Position numbers and translations under genes: made by a program. The notes below the pieces were generated by a model, which worked only from the letters and a program-made list of their open reading frames with translations, did no database searches and was not told the origin of the DNA. A stretch of DNA of 26,772 nt, taken from an uncultured Eggerthella sp. GTDB taxonomy: Bacteria > Actinomycetota > Coriobacteriia > Coriobacteriales > Eggerthellaceae. The stretch is from NCBI GenBank assembly GCA_900542265.1, contig UQML01000024.1, positions 1 through 26,772 on the forward strand. Reading direction: 5' to 3'. Shown one piece after another: positions 15,109-23,739 of this stretch (positions are counted from its first letter, which is position 1; each line of letters begins with the position of its first letter).

Positions 15109-16197
15109 CTACCTTTCCGTACAGCTGATACAAGGATCAATAGTCAAAATAATCATATTGACATCGGCAATATCACATCCGCGAAGCGCCATGGTCATAC
15201 CAGCAATATTTTGTGAAGTTGGGGTGCGAATACGCATGCGCTCTAGGTTCTTAGTACCATTACCAGAACAGTAGTAATACACCTCACCACGAGGTTGTTC
15301 AAGCAAATTTGACGCTTCTGATCCTGCTAAGGGTGCCCCTTTAACGGGATTTAAAATCTTGCCATCAGGGATCTTATCGATAAGCTCATTGATAATGTCG
15401 ATAGATTGAAGCACTTCTTCTGCACGAACTTTGATGCGTGCATAACAGTCTCCGCCCGTATCAAGAATAGGCTTAAACTCAGCGAGTGCTCCATAAGCAC
15501 CTTCACCCAGACAACGAACATCGTTGTTAACATTTGATGCACGAGCAAAAGGTCCAACCATACCATATTCAATAGCATCTTGCTCAGAGATATAACCAAC
15601 GCCTTTTGTTCTATTTTTAACAGAGCCGTCTTTCAAGAACGCATTGCAAATTTCATGATACTCAGCTTGGATAGAAGCAAGTTTATCTTTGATTGCTTGG
15701 AGCATAGGAGCATCAATGTCACGCGTTACACCACCTAATAAGGTGTAGGACAAAATGACACGTCCTCCCGCAACCGCTTCAAAGATGTCTAAAATCCGCT
15801 CACGCAAACGCCAACAATGCATAAAGAGCGATTCAAAGCCAAAGGCATCCGCAGCAAGACCCATCCACAACAGATGAGAATGAAGACGTGAGAGTTCATG
15901 CATGATGGTACGCAAATACTCAGCTCTCTCAGGAACTTCAACGTTCATTAAACGCTCAACGCATTGAGCATAACCATAAGAATGGCCAAATGCGCAAATG
16001 CCGCAGATGCGTTCTGCAACGTAAATGTATTGATGAATGTCCTTGGTCTCAACAAGCTTTTCAAGTCCACGATGAATAAAGCCAATCTGAGGCAAAACAT
16101 CAATTACGGTTTCATCCTCAACCACCAAATCCAAATGAAGAGGCTCTGGCAAAACAGGATGTTGGGGACCATAAGGAATTACGGTAGCGCGACCCAT
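15109..16197 (-). CDS. echE: Ech hydrogenase large subunit E ([NiFe] group 4, NuoD homologue)
   Basis: Catalytic large subunit of 362 residues, which binds the NiFe centre and reduces protons to H2. The N-terminal nickel motif is RICGICAFGHS with Cys65 and Cys68. The C-terminal motif is DPCISCTER with Cys356 and Cys359. All four metal ligands are present, unlike in true NuoD, so this is a hydrogenase and not complex I. The protein stops three residues after the last ligand and lacks the usual C-terminal extension. It starts with GRATVIPYGPQHPVLPEPLH, as Ech/CooH-type subunits do. GGGGAG lies six bases before the ATG, and echD ends three bases upstream. Confidence 0.95.
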   Translation of the reverse strand: MGRATVIPYGPQHPVLPEPLHLDLVVEDETVIDVLPQIGFIHRGLEKLVETKDIHQYIYVAERICGICAFGHSYGYAQCVERLMNVEVPERAEYLRTIMHELSRLHSHLLWMGLAADAFGFESLFMHCWRLRERILDIFEAVAGGRVILSYTLLGGVTRDIDAPMLQAIKDKLASIQAEYHEICNAFLKDGSVKNRTKGVGYISEQDAIEYGMVGPFARASNVNNDVRCLGEGAYGALAEFKPILDTGGDCYARIKVRAEEVLQSIDIINELIDKIPDGKILNPVKGAPLAGSEASNLLEQPRGEVYYYCSGNGTKNLERMRIRTPTSQNIAGMTMALRGCDIADVNMIILTIDPCISCTER

Positions 16198-16200
16198 GGA

Positions 16201-16986
16201 TTACTCCCCTTCCTTTTCTTGTGTATCATCCGTTGATACAACTTCTTCAACGATTTCTACCACTTCAATTTCTTCAACAACAGGTATTTCTGCTGTTTGC
16301 TTATCAGCTCGCTCCTGAGCAAGACGCTCTTGAGCAGCTACGATAGTTTCCAAACGCTCATTATGGGTTTCAGGATCAAAACCGGCATAACGAGGATCAG
16401 TCTCTGGTTGCGGTGCAGGAATCGAAGCGCCTGCTGTCGTCTTAGGCGCTTGAACTTTACCAGCCGCTTCGGCTTCTGCAAGAGCCTCGACAGCAGCTTG
16501 AGCAGCAGCAGCATCTTGGGCGGCTTTTGCCTCTGCCTCACGCTTTGCCTTTGCTGCTTTAGCAGCCTTAGCACGTTCAATCTTGGCAGCTTTTTCGCGT
16601 GCAGCTAACTGTTCAGGGCTGATGATGGTCATGGGTGCTTCTACCCCATCGGCAAATTGATAGAACTTACCATGGAAATCGAGCAGATTTCCCACGATAT
16701 TGACACCAAACAAGTCATGGGCTTCGTTCTCAAAAACAAAAACTGCAAGAAAAAGATTAGTTAAAGATGGTACCTCGGTACGATTCTTAATAATTCGATC
16801 AACACGGCGATTAACAACTTCATTGCCTTTTACAAAGGTGTAATACAGAGAAATCGTATCATCCTCGCGCAATACTGGATGCATTTGAGCAAGACGATAA
16901 CCGCGCTCTTTATAATCTTTTGCAGCCGTAACCAAATCATCAAGCGCCAGCGGAACGAAGTAATCTTTATATTCAAGCTGTTCCAT
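16201..16986 (-). CDS. echD: Ech hydrogenase subunit D (NuoC homologue) with long Ala/Lys/Glu tail
   Basis: A 261-residue protein. Residues 1-120 match the 30-kDa complex I (NuoC) fold, with the key segment FVFENEAHDLFGVNIVGN near 84-100. The remaining 140 residues are low-complexity. Residues 125-185 are an Ala/Lys/Glu/Arg-rich stretch likely to be a long helix or coiled coil, then comes a Pro-rich turn and an acidic Val/Glu-rich end. Ech D proteins are normally about the size of the first part alone, so the tail is an addition. It sits between echC and echE with gaps of two and three bases. AAGGAG is upstream of the ATG. Confidence 0.9.
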   Translation of the reverse strand: MEQLEYKDYFVPLALDDLVTAAKDYKERGYRLAQMHPVLREDDTISLYYTFVKGNEVVNRRVDRIIKNRTEVPSLTNLFLAVFVFENEAHDLFGVNIVGNLLDFHGKFYQFADGVEAPMTIISPEQLAAREKAAKIERAKAAKAAKAKREAEAKAAQDAAAAQAAVEALAEAEAAGKVQAPKTTAGASIPAPQPETDPRYAGFDPETHNERLETIVAAQERLAQERADKQTAEIPVVEEIEVVEIVEEVVSTDDTQEKEGE

Positions 16987-16988
16987 GC

Positions 16989-17429
16989 TTATTGCTCCTT
17001 CCCTGACTCAAGGGCAGCACGTTTCTGCTCTAAGATACCAATACCTTCAACAACTGCATCAATAATTGCTTCGGGTCTAATAGCGCATCCAGGAGCGTAT
17101 ACATCAACGGGAATTACACTATCAACGCCGCCTAACACGTTGTAGCAGTCTTTAAAAATACCTGCGGTACAAGCACATATTCCACATGCTACGACAACTT
17201 TTGGCTCAACCATCTGTTCATAAATTTCTTTAACAACAGCTTTATTGCGCTCATTGACTGAACCAGTAACCAAAAAGATATCAGCATGTTTGGGGTTGCC
17301 AGTGTTAACCACGCCAAAACGTTCAGCATCATAGAGAGGTGTTAGAGCTGCGAGAACCTCGATATCGCACCCATTGCAGCTTGACCCATCGTAATGGATT
17401 ACCCAGGGAGATTTAGAAATGTAGCTCAT
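16989..17429 (-). CDS. echC: Ech hydrogenase small subunit C (NuoB homologue)
   Basis: Small electron-transfer subunit of 146 residues that carries the proximal [4Fe-4S] cluster next to the NiFe site. Ligands are visible as Cys18 and Cys21 (DGSSCNGCDIE), Cys82 (VVACGIC; Cys85 is also nearby) and Cys115 (APGCAIRPEA). It lacks the twin-arginine signal and extra clusters of uptake hydrogenases, which is typical of group 4 membrane-bound enzymes. AAGGAGG lies upstream of the ATG. echB ends 13 bases before it. Confidence 0.95.
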   Translation of the reverse strand: MSYISKSPWVIHYDGSSCNGCDIEVLAALTPLYDAERFGVVNTGNPKHADIFLVTGSVNERNKAVVKEIYEQMVEPKVVVACGICACTAGIFKDCYNVLGGVDSVIPVDVYAPGCAIRPEAIIDAVVEGIGILEQKRAALESGKEQ

Positions 17430-17442
17430 TTTGTGATCCTCC

Positions 17443-18324
17443 TTAGAGATAGATCAAAACAGCAATGTTGATACCCGCTGCCACCAAGGTAACAATCCAA
17501 GCAGATTTCAATAACAACTGCCATTTAACACGAGCGAAGTTGTTATCAATCCAAATTTCCAAGAAGTAGATCAAAGCAAGCGCAATGATTACAACAGGAA
17601 TGGCGATGGGGCTGCCCCATACGAAAAACATACCAACCCATCCCAAAAACAGGATGTTCTCACACCAATGCATAATCTCAACCTGAGCAAGCATCGGACC
17701 TGACATTTCGGTAGTAACTCCTTTTACCAAATCTTGATGTGCATGATGTGAATATGACAAATCAAAAGGAGATTTGCGCAACTTAATGGTCAAGATAAAG
17801 AGCAATCCAATAAAGACACCCCAGATAGAACAGATAATAGGATAAGGAGCAAAGAGTACCGTTGCTGTATCAAAGGTGCCTGTTGCCAAGAAGAAGCCGA
17901 CAGCTAACAGTAAAACCATAGGCTCATAAGCCATTACCTGCAGTGTCTCACGCGATGCACCCACATCAGAATAAGGAGAGCGACCTGACCAAGCAGCCAT
18001 AATAAAAAGTAGTTCTGCCAGCGTAATAACGAAAATACAAAGGAGTAAATTGCCACCGCTGAAGAAAATGCCACCTGCTACAAGGGTAAAGATCAACGCC
18101 CAAAAGACATAGGTACCCATAACATCATTAACGCTGACGCGTTGCTTATCCAAAAGCTTGCGCACATCATAATAAGGCTGCAAGATGGGAGGCCCTACAC
18201 GACCTTGCATGCGCGCGGTAATCTTGCGGTCAATACCAGCAAGGAGGCAACCTAATACCGTGCCTACAACTGCAAACACGAGAGAAGCGAGTAATACAAT
18301 CAAAATACTAATTAATGTTTCCAT
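17443..18324 (-). CDS. echB: Ech hydrogenase membrane subunit B (NuoH homologue)
   Basis: Membrane subunit of 293 residues with about eight hydrophobic segments. It anchors the soluble arm and takes part in ion translocation. Conserved NuoH/EchB loops are present: ARMQGRVGPPILQPYYD near 37-53, GASRETLQVMAYEPM near 126-140, and KSPFDLSYSHHAHQDLVKG followed by TEMSGPMLAQVEI near 188-220. GGAGG lies upstream of the ATG, and echA ends 15 bases before. It is the second gene of echABCDEF. Confidence 0.95.
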   Translation of the reverse strand: METLISILIVLLASLVFAVVGTVLGCLLAGIDRKITARMQGRVGPPILQPYYDVRKLLDKQRVSVNDVMGTYVFWALIFTLVAGGIFFSGGNLLLCIFVITLAELLFIMAAWSGRSPYSDVGASRETLQVMAYEPMVLLLAVGFFLATGTFDTATVLFAPYPIICSIWGVFIGLLFILTIKLRKSPFDLSYSHHAHQDLVKGVTTEMSGPMLAQVEIMHWCENILFLGWVGMFFVWGSPIAIPVVIIALALIYFLEIWIDNNFARVKWQLLLKSAWIVTLVAAGINIAVLIYL

Positions 18325-18339
18325 CGTCTGCCTCCTTCC

Positions 18340-20268
18340 TTACAAAAGAATTCCAAAACCGGTGATAGATACAATCGCTCCTAAGAATCCAATTCCTAAA
18401 AGGATGTAACAAGCGATGGTTCCAATAGGAGCTAACGTCCGCTCACCAAACCAGTTATCGAGATACCAATTGCGCGCGGTCGCCTCCATTGGCTCAGAAA
18501 GTGAATTTTTGAACATGCGGTTTTCGTTATCAACTGATACGCCAGAGAGGTAAATGCCCACTTTTTTGGATTTCTTTGACTGATGTAAGCCAGTGAAGAG
18601 AATCAAAACCATTGCAATAACCATGATTGCAGCAATCCATAGATTGTCATCAGAGATAGGTTGAATTGAAATACCATTAACGGATGCAATATAAGGCTCA
18701 ACCATGAAGTAAGAAATAACAGGAATCAAAACGCAACACGCAACAGCAAGTACCGCCATTAATACAATGGCAAACCATTCCGTATTCCAGACAGTCTTTT
18801 CAACATTTTCTGGCTCTCCTGCGATACCAGCAAGTTTACCAAGCCATTTTGCCCAGAACATAAAGGTTGCAGCTGAGCCAAAGGCAAGAATAAGTAATAA
18901 GACAAATTGTGAAGTATCAACAAAGGATACAAGCGTTGCCCATTTTGCGATAAGCATACCAAACGGTGCAACAAACATAATCATAATGCCAAGCATCATA
19001 TAGCGTGCAAGCTTAGGCATACGCTCAAACAAGGAGTCCATATCCTCGATGTCGCGGGAGGAGATATGATGTTCTGCCGTACCAACACACAAGAAAAGCA
19101 AAGACTTTGCAACCGCATGAAAGATAACCAAAAAGATTGCTGCCCATACCGCCTCAGGTGTTCCTACACCAGCACAACATGTAATCAAACCGAGATTTGC
19201 GATGGTGGAATAAGCAAGAACACGTTTTGCGTTGGTTTGAGAAATAGCAATGCATGAAGCAAAGAGGAAGGTCAAACCGCCAATAAGAATAATCATCATA
19301 GAAGGAATAAATGACACCGCATAAATAGGTGCGCATTTAATCAAAACGAAAACGCCCGCTTTAACCATGGTTGAAGAGTGAAGCAGCGCACTCGTTGGGG
19401 TTGGAGCGACCATAGCGCCAAGCAACCAGGTATGGAAAGGCATTTGAGCTGCTTTGGTAAGACCAGCAAGTGAGAGACATACCAGCGGAAAGACAACAAG
19501 ACCAGGAGCAAGCGTACCGGTAACAATAAACTCCATGAAATCGATGCAGTTAAATTGAATTACCAAATAATACAGTGCCGCAATAAAACCAATGCCGCCA
19601 ATCATGTTCATAACAATTTGGCGGAATGAGTTGATGATGGATTCTTTTGTCTTGGTAAAACCAATCAGCAAGAATGAGCACAGCGTCGTTGTTTCCCATG
19701 CAGTCAAAAGCCACGTGAGGTTATTGAAGAAAATGACACCATACATTGCTGAAAGGAACACAAACATAAGTGCGAAGAAGGTATGGCGGCGATCTTTCTG
19801 ATCTTTATTGTGATCATAATGATCTTCCATATAACCAATTGCATATACGCAAATGCCCGTACCGATAATACCAATGATCAAGGTCATAATCAGTGACAAG
19901 GAATCAAGATAGAGACCGCGGGTGCAGACGGCATCATGCAAAAAGACCACTTCAAGAACCACACTTGAAATGATCATCACGAGCGCAAGAACGACTGAAA
20001 GCCAGTTGCGATACTTAACGCCATAGCAAATAATAACAACACCAATTACGCAATCTAGAATAAATGAAAGCAACGAAACAGCGTCAGAATCGAAATAGAA
20101 GAACAATCCTGGCGTTCCGAGGTTTGCTGCAACTAACGCAATAGAAGCAGCAGCTATGACAGCAGATCCAACACAAATGATGATATTGCGCGCTTTATTT
20201 TGGCGCACCACCATGAGCAAACCTGCTACCACAAGCGGAAAGAGGATGAGAAATCCAATCATCTCCAT
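18340..20268 (-). CDS. echA: Ech hydrogenase membrane subunit A (NuoL/Mrp antiporter-like)
   Basis: Antiporter-type membrane subunit of 642 residues, the proton or sodium pump arm of Ech. It holds the proton_antipo_M core, with the hallmark LGAMVAPTPTSALLHSSTMVKAGVFVL in the conserved pump helix region, a Glu in TWLLTAWETTTLCSFLL and many further hydrophobic segments. The ATG at 20268 is chosen because GAGG lies eight bases upstream. An in-frame extension of 27 codons would cover part of the terminator-like hairpin and is rejected. The first gene of the operon, about 34 bp after that hairpin. NuoL-like proteins also occur in other complexes, but the six-gene order fixes this as Ech. Confidence 0.93.
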   Translation of the reverse strand: MEMIGFLILFPLVVAGLLMVVRQNKARNIIICVGSAVIAAASIALVAANLGTPGLFFYFDSDAVSLLSFILDCVIGVVIICYGVKYRNWLSVVLALVMIISSVVLEVVFLHDAVCTRGLYLDSLSLIMTLIIGIIGTGICVYAIGYMEDHYDHNKDQKDRRHTFFALMFVFLSAMYGVIFFNNLTWLLTAWETTTLCSFLLIGFTKTKESIINSFRQIVMNMIGGIGFIAALYYLVIQFNCIDFMEFIVTGTLAPGLVVFPLVCLSLAGLTKAAQMPFHTWLLGAMVAPTPTSALLHSSTMVKAGVFVLIKCAPIYAVSFIPSMMIILIGGLTFLFASCIAISQTNAKRVLAYSTIANLGLITCCAGVGTPEAVWAAIFLVIFHAVAKSLLFLCVGTAEHHISSRDIEDMDSLFERMPKLARYMMLGIMIMFVAPFGMLIAKWATLVSFVDTSQFVLLLILAFGSAATFMFWAKWLGKLAGIAGEPENVEKTVWNTEWFAIVLMAVLAVACCVLIPVISYFMVEPYIASVNGISIQPISDDNLWIAAIMVIAMVLILFTGLHQSKKSKKVGIYLSGVSVDNENRMFKNSLSEPMEATARNWYLDNWFGERTLAPIGTIACYILLGIGFLGAIVSITGFGILL

Positions 20269-20301
20269 ACGTGATACCTCGCTACCAATCGAGCATCTAG
20301 T

Positions 20302-20325
20302 AAAAATGCGGCTTCGCGGCCGCAT
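20302..20325 (-). terminator. Intrinsic terminator or attenuator in the ech leader
   Basis: On the minus strand ATGCGGC-CGCGAA-GCCGCAT (7-bp GC-rich stem) is followed directly by TTTTT. It lies 34 bp before echA and about 170 bp after the metallo-beta-lactamase-fold gene. It can end transcripts of the upstream operon, or act as an attenuator for ech if the ech promoter lies upstream of it. Confidence 0.8.
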
Positions 20326-20332
20326 AACCACC

Positions 20333-20392
20333 TTACCGATTAGGCGCAAGCGTAAAAACGAGCGTTCTATTAAACCGACATATGTTCGGTAA
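20333..20392 (-). promoter_or_regulatory. Alternative-pairing segments upstream of ech
   Basis: On the minus strand TTACCGA (20392-20386) can pair locally, ACCGA with TCGGT at 20378-20374, or with the distal TCGGTAA (20339-20333, 7 bp) right beside the terminator stem. The two pairings exclude each other, as in attenuators. The near-palindrome ACCGACATATGTTCGGT (20374-20390) could instead be a protein operator. No known riboswitch class was recognised. Confidence 0.35.
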
Positions 20393-20495
20393 ACGGGACA
20401 ATTTTGGAAATTCGTCCAAGGCGGACGGCTCCATGTCTAAGATGAACGGGTCTTGCCCTCTTACAGCTCTTTTCGAAAAAACCACGAAACTTGTC

Positions 20496-21299
20496 CTATA
20501 GGCTTTGAGCTCGGTTTTGATACGCCACCAAAACGCGCGCTTTGTGCTGATGAGCGTCTAAAACTGCTTGAAATGATTCCTTTGGATGACGATAGGTATT
20601 ATTAATCTCCGAAACATGCATAGCGATCACTTCTTCGAGAGTGTCAGATAACAGCATCTCGAGAGCTTGCGCTGCTTGATCATTAGAGAGATGTCCTTTT
20701 TGAGAAGCAATACGATCCTTAATTGAACGCGGATAAGGACCTTCTTCTAACATGCGTTTATCATGATTAGATTCAAGCGCCAATACTCTCACCTGTTTTA
20801 ATGCAGCAAGCGTTGCTGGCGGAAGATAGCCCGTATCGGTCACATAACCAAGTGAATCACCGCCTGATTCAAACCTGAATCCAAATGAAGCAGCAGCATC
20901 ATGTGAAGTTGCTAATGGATAGACGGTTATATCGTCAAACGTTAGGATGGCTTGGGCGTCATAGGGTACGCAAGTAAACCCATCGGCAAGTTCATTAAAA
21001 ATAGGTGCCTTCATCTGCGAAGCGGGTGATACATATATTTTTGGATAAATTCCTTTTTTTGCAAGCGCGCGAGAAACAACACCAAAACCTTTTACATGAT
21101 CAGAATGTTCATGGGTAACAAGTATTGCCTGCAGATTGGCCGGATCAAAACCAACCTCATCACAACCCTCTAAAAAACGCTTACGCGTAATACCACAGTC
21201 AATGAGGATACCTACCCCTGATTGTGTACTCTCGACAATACTTGCATTTCCCTTTGACCCCGAAGCAAGAACATGCAAAGTAAATGTGTTATGCGGCAT
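20496..21299 (-). CDS. Metallo-beta-lactamase-fold hydrolase, YycJ/WalJ-like
   Basis: A 267-residue single-domain protein. It opens with LHVLASGSKGNASIVE and IDCGI. The metal-binding motif THEHSDH is near residues 61-67; further ligands are in TSHDA and VTDTG, and HLSNDQAA and MHVSEINN near the end resemble YycJ/WalJ. Such proteins are predicted metal-dependent nucleases or phosphodiesterases. The ATG at 21299 puts the LASG motif at the family's usual distance. The ATG at 21311 is an alternative. Either start overlaps the end of the upstream gene by 11 or 23 bases, so translational coupling is likely. Confidence 0.85.
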   Translation of the reverse strand: MPHNTFTLHVLASGSKGNASIVESTQSGVGILIDCGITRKRFLEGCDEVGFDPANLQAILVTHEHSDHVKGFGVVSRALAKKGIYPKIYVSPASQMKAPIFNELADGFTCVPYDAQAILTFDDITVYPLATSHDAAASFGFRFESGGDSLGYVTDTGYLPPATLAALKQVRVLALESNHDKRMLEEGPYPRSIKDRIASQKGHLSNDQAAQALEMLLSDTLEEVIAMHVSEINNTYRHPKESFQAVLDAHQHKARVLVAYQNRAQSL

Positions 21300-23274
21300 G
21301 CTTTTCACCATACGTAAGAGAAGTAACCACGCTCATTAATACATCTTGATAGGTATTAGCTGCAACACCAAGCGTAAGCGGAGCTGCTGCATTAAACAAA
21401 TTAGCATCAGTGAGCATAATAGCAAGCCAAGCGAGCGTTTTGCGTACTTCTTGGGTTGGCGCGAGAGGAATTCCTGCATTATACAGGCGCTCTGCTGCTT
21501 CCTCTGGAGTAGGAAGCTCAGTTTTTCGAAGAGCTTCAAGTGGCTCTACCACTTCTGATTTAGCAGCATCAGCAAAATCTCCCCCATCATTAATAACAAG
21601 GGTATACGCTGCTACCGATGTCTCAAAGTCATGCTTTAGCAACAACGCAAATGCCAAGCGATAATAAGCATAATGAATTGCGCGACGCTCATGCGCAACA
21701 CTAAGAAATGTTTTCACCTGATCAACAACCGCATCGAACTGGTCTTCTTTCATCTCAGAAATAATGGCATCAAAATACCCTACTGAAGAGGTAGGAGCTG
21801 CCGCGATCATACACTGAGATTGCGCGAGCGCCAATTCACTTTGCCCTTGCTCCTGATAGATATCAGACAGATTCGAGTGTGCTGCAAAAATCGCATCGGG
21901 GTACTTCAAATACTGCTCGTCAGTTTGATCAATCAAACCCATTAATGATCGGCTGATAGGATCTGAACAATACAAATAGCGACGACTAGATTCTTTAGCT
22001 TTGTCGAAATCAGCAATTATTTGTTCTAAGGTAAGTTGCGAAGCCATCGGGTATTCTTTAGCCTCTTCTGAAGCTTGATGCACCACCTCTGCAAGCTTTT
22101 CATCTTCAACATGATAAATATCGAGATCAGAGACTACTTGAGCGTGTAAAAATGACTGAATACTCGCAGGTAAGGAACGAGTGTCATTATAGAGCTCGCC
22201 TCCCCTATTAGGAAAACCTGCCTCAATTCGCTCAACTTCTTCTAGTGCGCCATCAGGGCCCACTTTAATTGAAAGATATGTTGCTGAAAGCATTTTTTCT
22301 AACAAATCAAGCTTTGCCGTGTTTTCCACAGCAGTAAAAGCTCCGCTCGTAAGTGAAGGCAAAAATCCATTGAGGTAGGCCATGCGCGAGAACTCAGCAG
22401 AGCATAATACCGCACCTTCCACATTATCAGCCAGCGCAGTTACGATGACTTTCGTAACACCCACGCTTGATCCAAATCCAAGAGCCGCTAAAAGAGCCAT
22501 TGTGCGCACCGTTAAAGCACTTTGATCAAACCCATGAAGCGCTGATACGTCATCCCAATTATTGATAGTCGTATTCCAAATTAGATCGGGAAAGAGCACA
22601 TAGGTTGGCGCAACAAAATCTATGAGCACCGCTCCAGCGTTGCTATCACAGTCAAAGCGATACGATAAGCGAAATGGCAGAACAAGGTTTTCCATAGCAA
22701 AAGCAATACGCGTGCGCATATCCCATTCACCACCGACTGAGGCAGTTGTTTCGCGTATGGTTAACAAAGGGTTTTTCTCCTCGAAACCATTTACGAGACG
22801 AGGCGCTTCAAGGACACTATTGCGCAACAATGCCCAGTCCTGTTCAAAAGCACTACCTTCGCCTGTATTAGAAACAAGATAAGTATATATCTCAGGCGAT
22901 GGGGCATTCATTACCATCATAATCAAACGATTGATAATTGACTCAATCGCAAGAAGCATTTCAACCTCTTGTGGCTCTAACTCAGACTCATCAAACCGAA
23001 ACCAAGCAAGATTAGTTGCCGACAATCGTCCTACCTCTATATGATGTCGAGCAGCAATAGGTCGCAATTTATCAGCATGAGCCTGTTTAAGCAGACGAGC
23101 TGCATAACGTTCAAATGCCGAAAGCTCAGAATTGTTCTGTAGCGCTAAATCAAGACGATACATAAGCGCCTCACAGGCATCCGGCAAAGGGTCAGTAAAA
23201 AACGTTTGTATGATCTGCTCCAGATAAGCTTTAGGATCAGTTTCTTTTAACGAGCCTTGAGAAGAGGAATTCAT
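21289..23274 (-). CDS. Large uncharacterised protein with TPR-like C-terminal region
   Basis: A 661-residue protein without signal peptide or clear membrane segment, so probably cytosolic. I do not recognise the family. Residues 1-400 are acidic with no motif I can name. The C-terminal part has helix pairs resembling tetratricopeptide repeats (DAIFAAHSNLSDIYQEQGQSELALAQSQCMIAAAP and a further HYAYYRLAFALLLKHDFETSVAAYTLVI). The ATG at 23274 is preferred, with AAGGA about 11 bases upstream; a TTG ten codons earlier is the other option. Its end overlaps the metallo-beta-lactamase-fold gene, so the two form an operon. TPR proteins usually mediate protein contacts. Confidence 0.75.
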   Translation of the reverse strand: MNSSSQGSLKETDPKAYLEQIIQTFFTDPLPDACEALMYRLDLALQNNSELSAFERYAARLLKQAHADKLRPIAARHHIEVGRLSATNLAWFRFDESELEPQEVEMLLAIESIINRLIMMVMNAPSPEIYTYLVSNTGEGSAFEQDWALLRNSVLEAPRLVNGFEEKNPLLTIRETTASVGGEWDMRTRIAFAMENLVLPFRLSYRFDCDSNAGAVLIDFVAPTYVLFPDLIWNTTINNWDDVSALHGFDQSALTVRTMALLAALGFGSSVGVTKVIVTALADNVEGAVLCSAEFSRMAYLNGFLPSLTSGAFTAVENTAKLDLLEKMLSATYLSIKVGPDGALEEVERIEAGFPNRGGELYNDTRSLPASIQSFLHAQVVSDLDIYHVEDEKLAEVVHQASEEAKEYPMASQLTLEQIIADFDKAKESSRRYLYCSDPISRSLMGLIDQTDEQYLKYPDAIFAAHSNLSDIYQEQGQSELALAQSQCMIAAAPTSSVGYFDAIISEMKEDQFDAVVDQVKTFLSVAHERRAIHYAYYRLAFALLLKHDFETSVAAYTLVINDGGDFADAAKSEVVEPLEALRKTELPTPEEAAERLYNAGIPLAPTQEVRKTLAWLAIMLTDANLFNAAAPLTLGVAANTYQDVLMSVVTSLTYGEKHAA

Positions 23275-23337
23275 AAAGGGGTTGTCCTTGTCAATACTAG
23301 GCAATCAATGATAATCAATACATATTACGCTACAATT

Positions 23338-23739
23338 TTAGAGTTCAAAAAACTTAGACGTTCCATCATGGTTATCAATGCGCGCTTTTAGCTCATCGGC
23401 ATAAAAAAACACAAGATCAGGATCTTCTGGTCCATCATAGACCTCTCCAAGCAAGGTGAGATGATCATACCCTTCTTGCCTGACCTGATTGCTCACATCC
23501 CCCTCTTGAGCGCGACCGTTTAAGATAAGCCAACCATGTCCTGGCCACCAAGAACACGCTTCAAACTCAGGATTGACAACAAGCTCTTCCCAAACATCTT
23601 TATGACGAGCAGTAATAAACCAAATTTTCTCATCTTCAATGGTGGCAAAGCTAAAAGGCCTAACATGCGGCTTATCATCAACACAAGTTGCTAAATACCA
23701 AGCAGGAACATTGGTAAGGTATTGGAGAATCTCATCCAT
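23338..23739 (-). CDS. Flavin split-barrel protein (pyridoxamine 5'-phosphate oxidase-like)
   Basis: A 133-residue protein of the PNPOx-like fold: YLATCVDDKPHVRPFSFATIEDEKIWFITARHKDVWEELVVNPEFEACSW is the typical FMN-binding half. Small members of this family are FMN- or F420-linked reductases, or heme or flavin carriers; the real activity cannot be told. It is much shorter than true pyridoxamine phosphate oxidase, so a role in vitamin B6 synthesis is unlikely. AAAGGA lies upstream of the ATG, and a TATAAT -10 lies at 23797-23792 on the minus strand. It is divergent from the crotonase gene. Confidence 0.85.
   Translation of the reverse strand: MDEILQYLTNVPAWYLATCVDDKPHVRPFSFATIEDEKIWFITARHKDVWEELVVNPEFEACSWWPGHGWLILNGRAQEGDVSNQVRQEGYDHLTLLGEVYDGPEDPDLVFFYADELKARIDNHDGTSKFFEL

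Noticed and set aside
15109..20268. Respiratory complex I (nuo) operon
   Set aside because: The large subunit keeps all four nickel-binding cysteines and only six genes in echABCDEF order are present, so it is an Ech hydrogenase.
20374..20390. LexA-box-like sequence upstream of ech (CGAACATATGTCGG on the minus strand)
   Set aside because: It is one base short of a GAAC-N4-GTTC core, so it is treated as a separate palindrome, not an SOS box.
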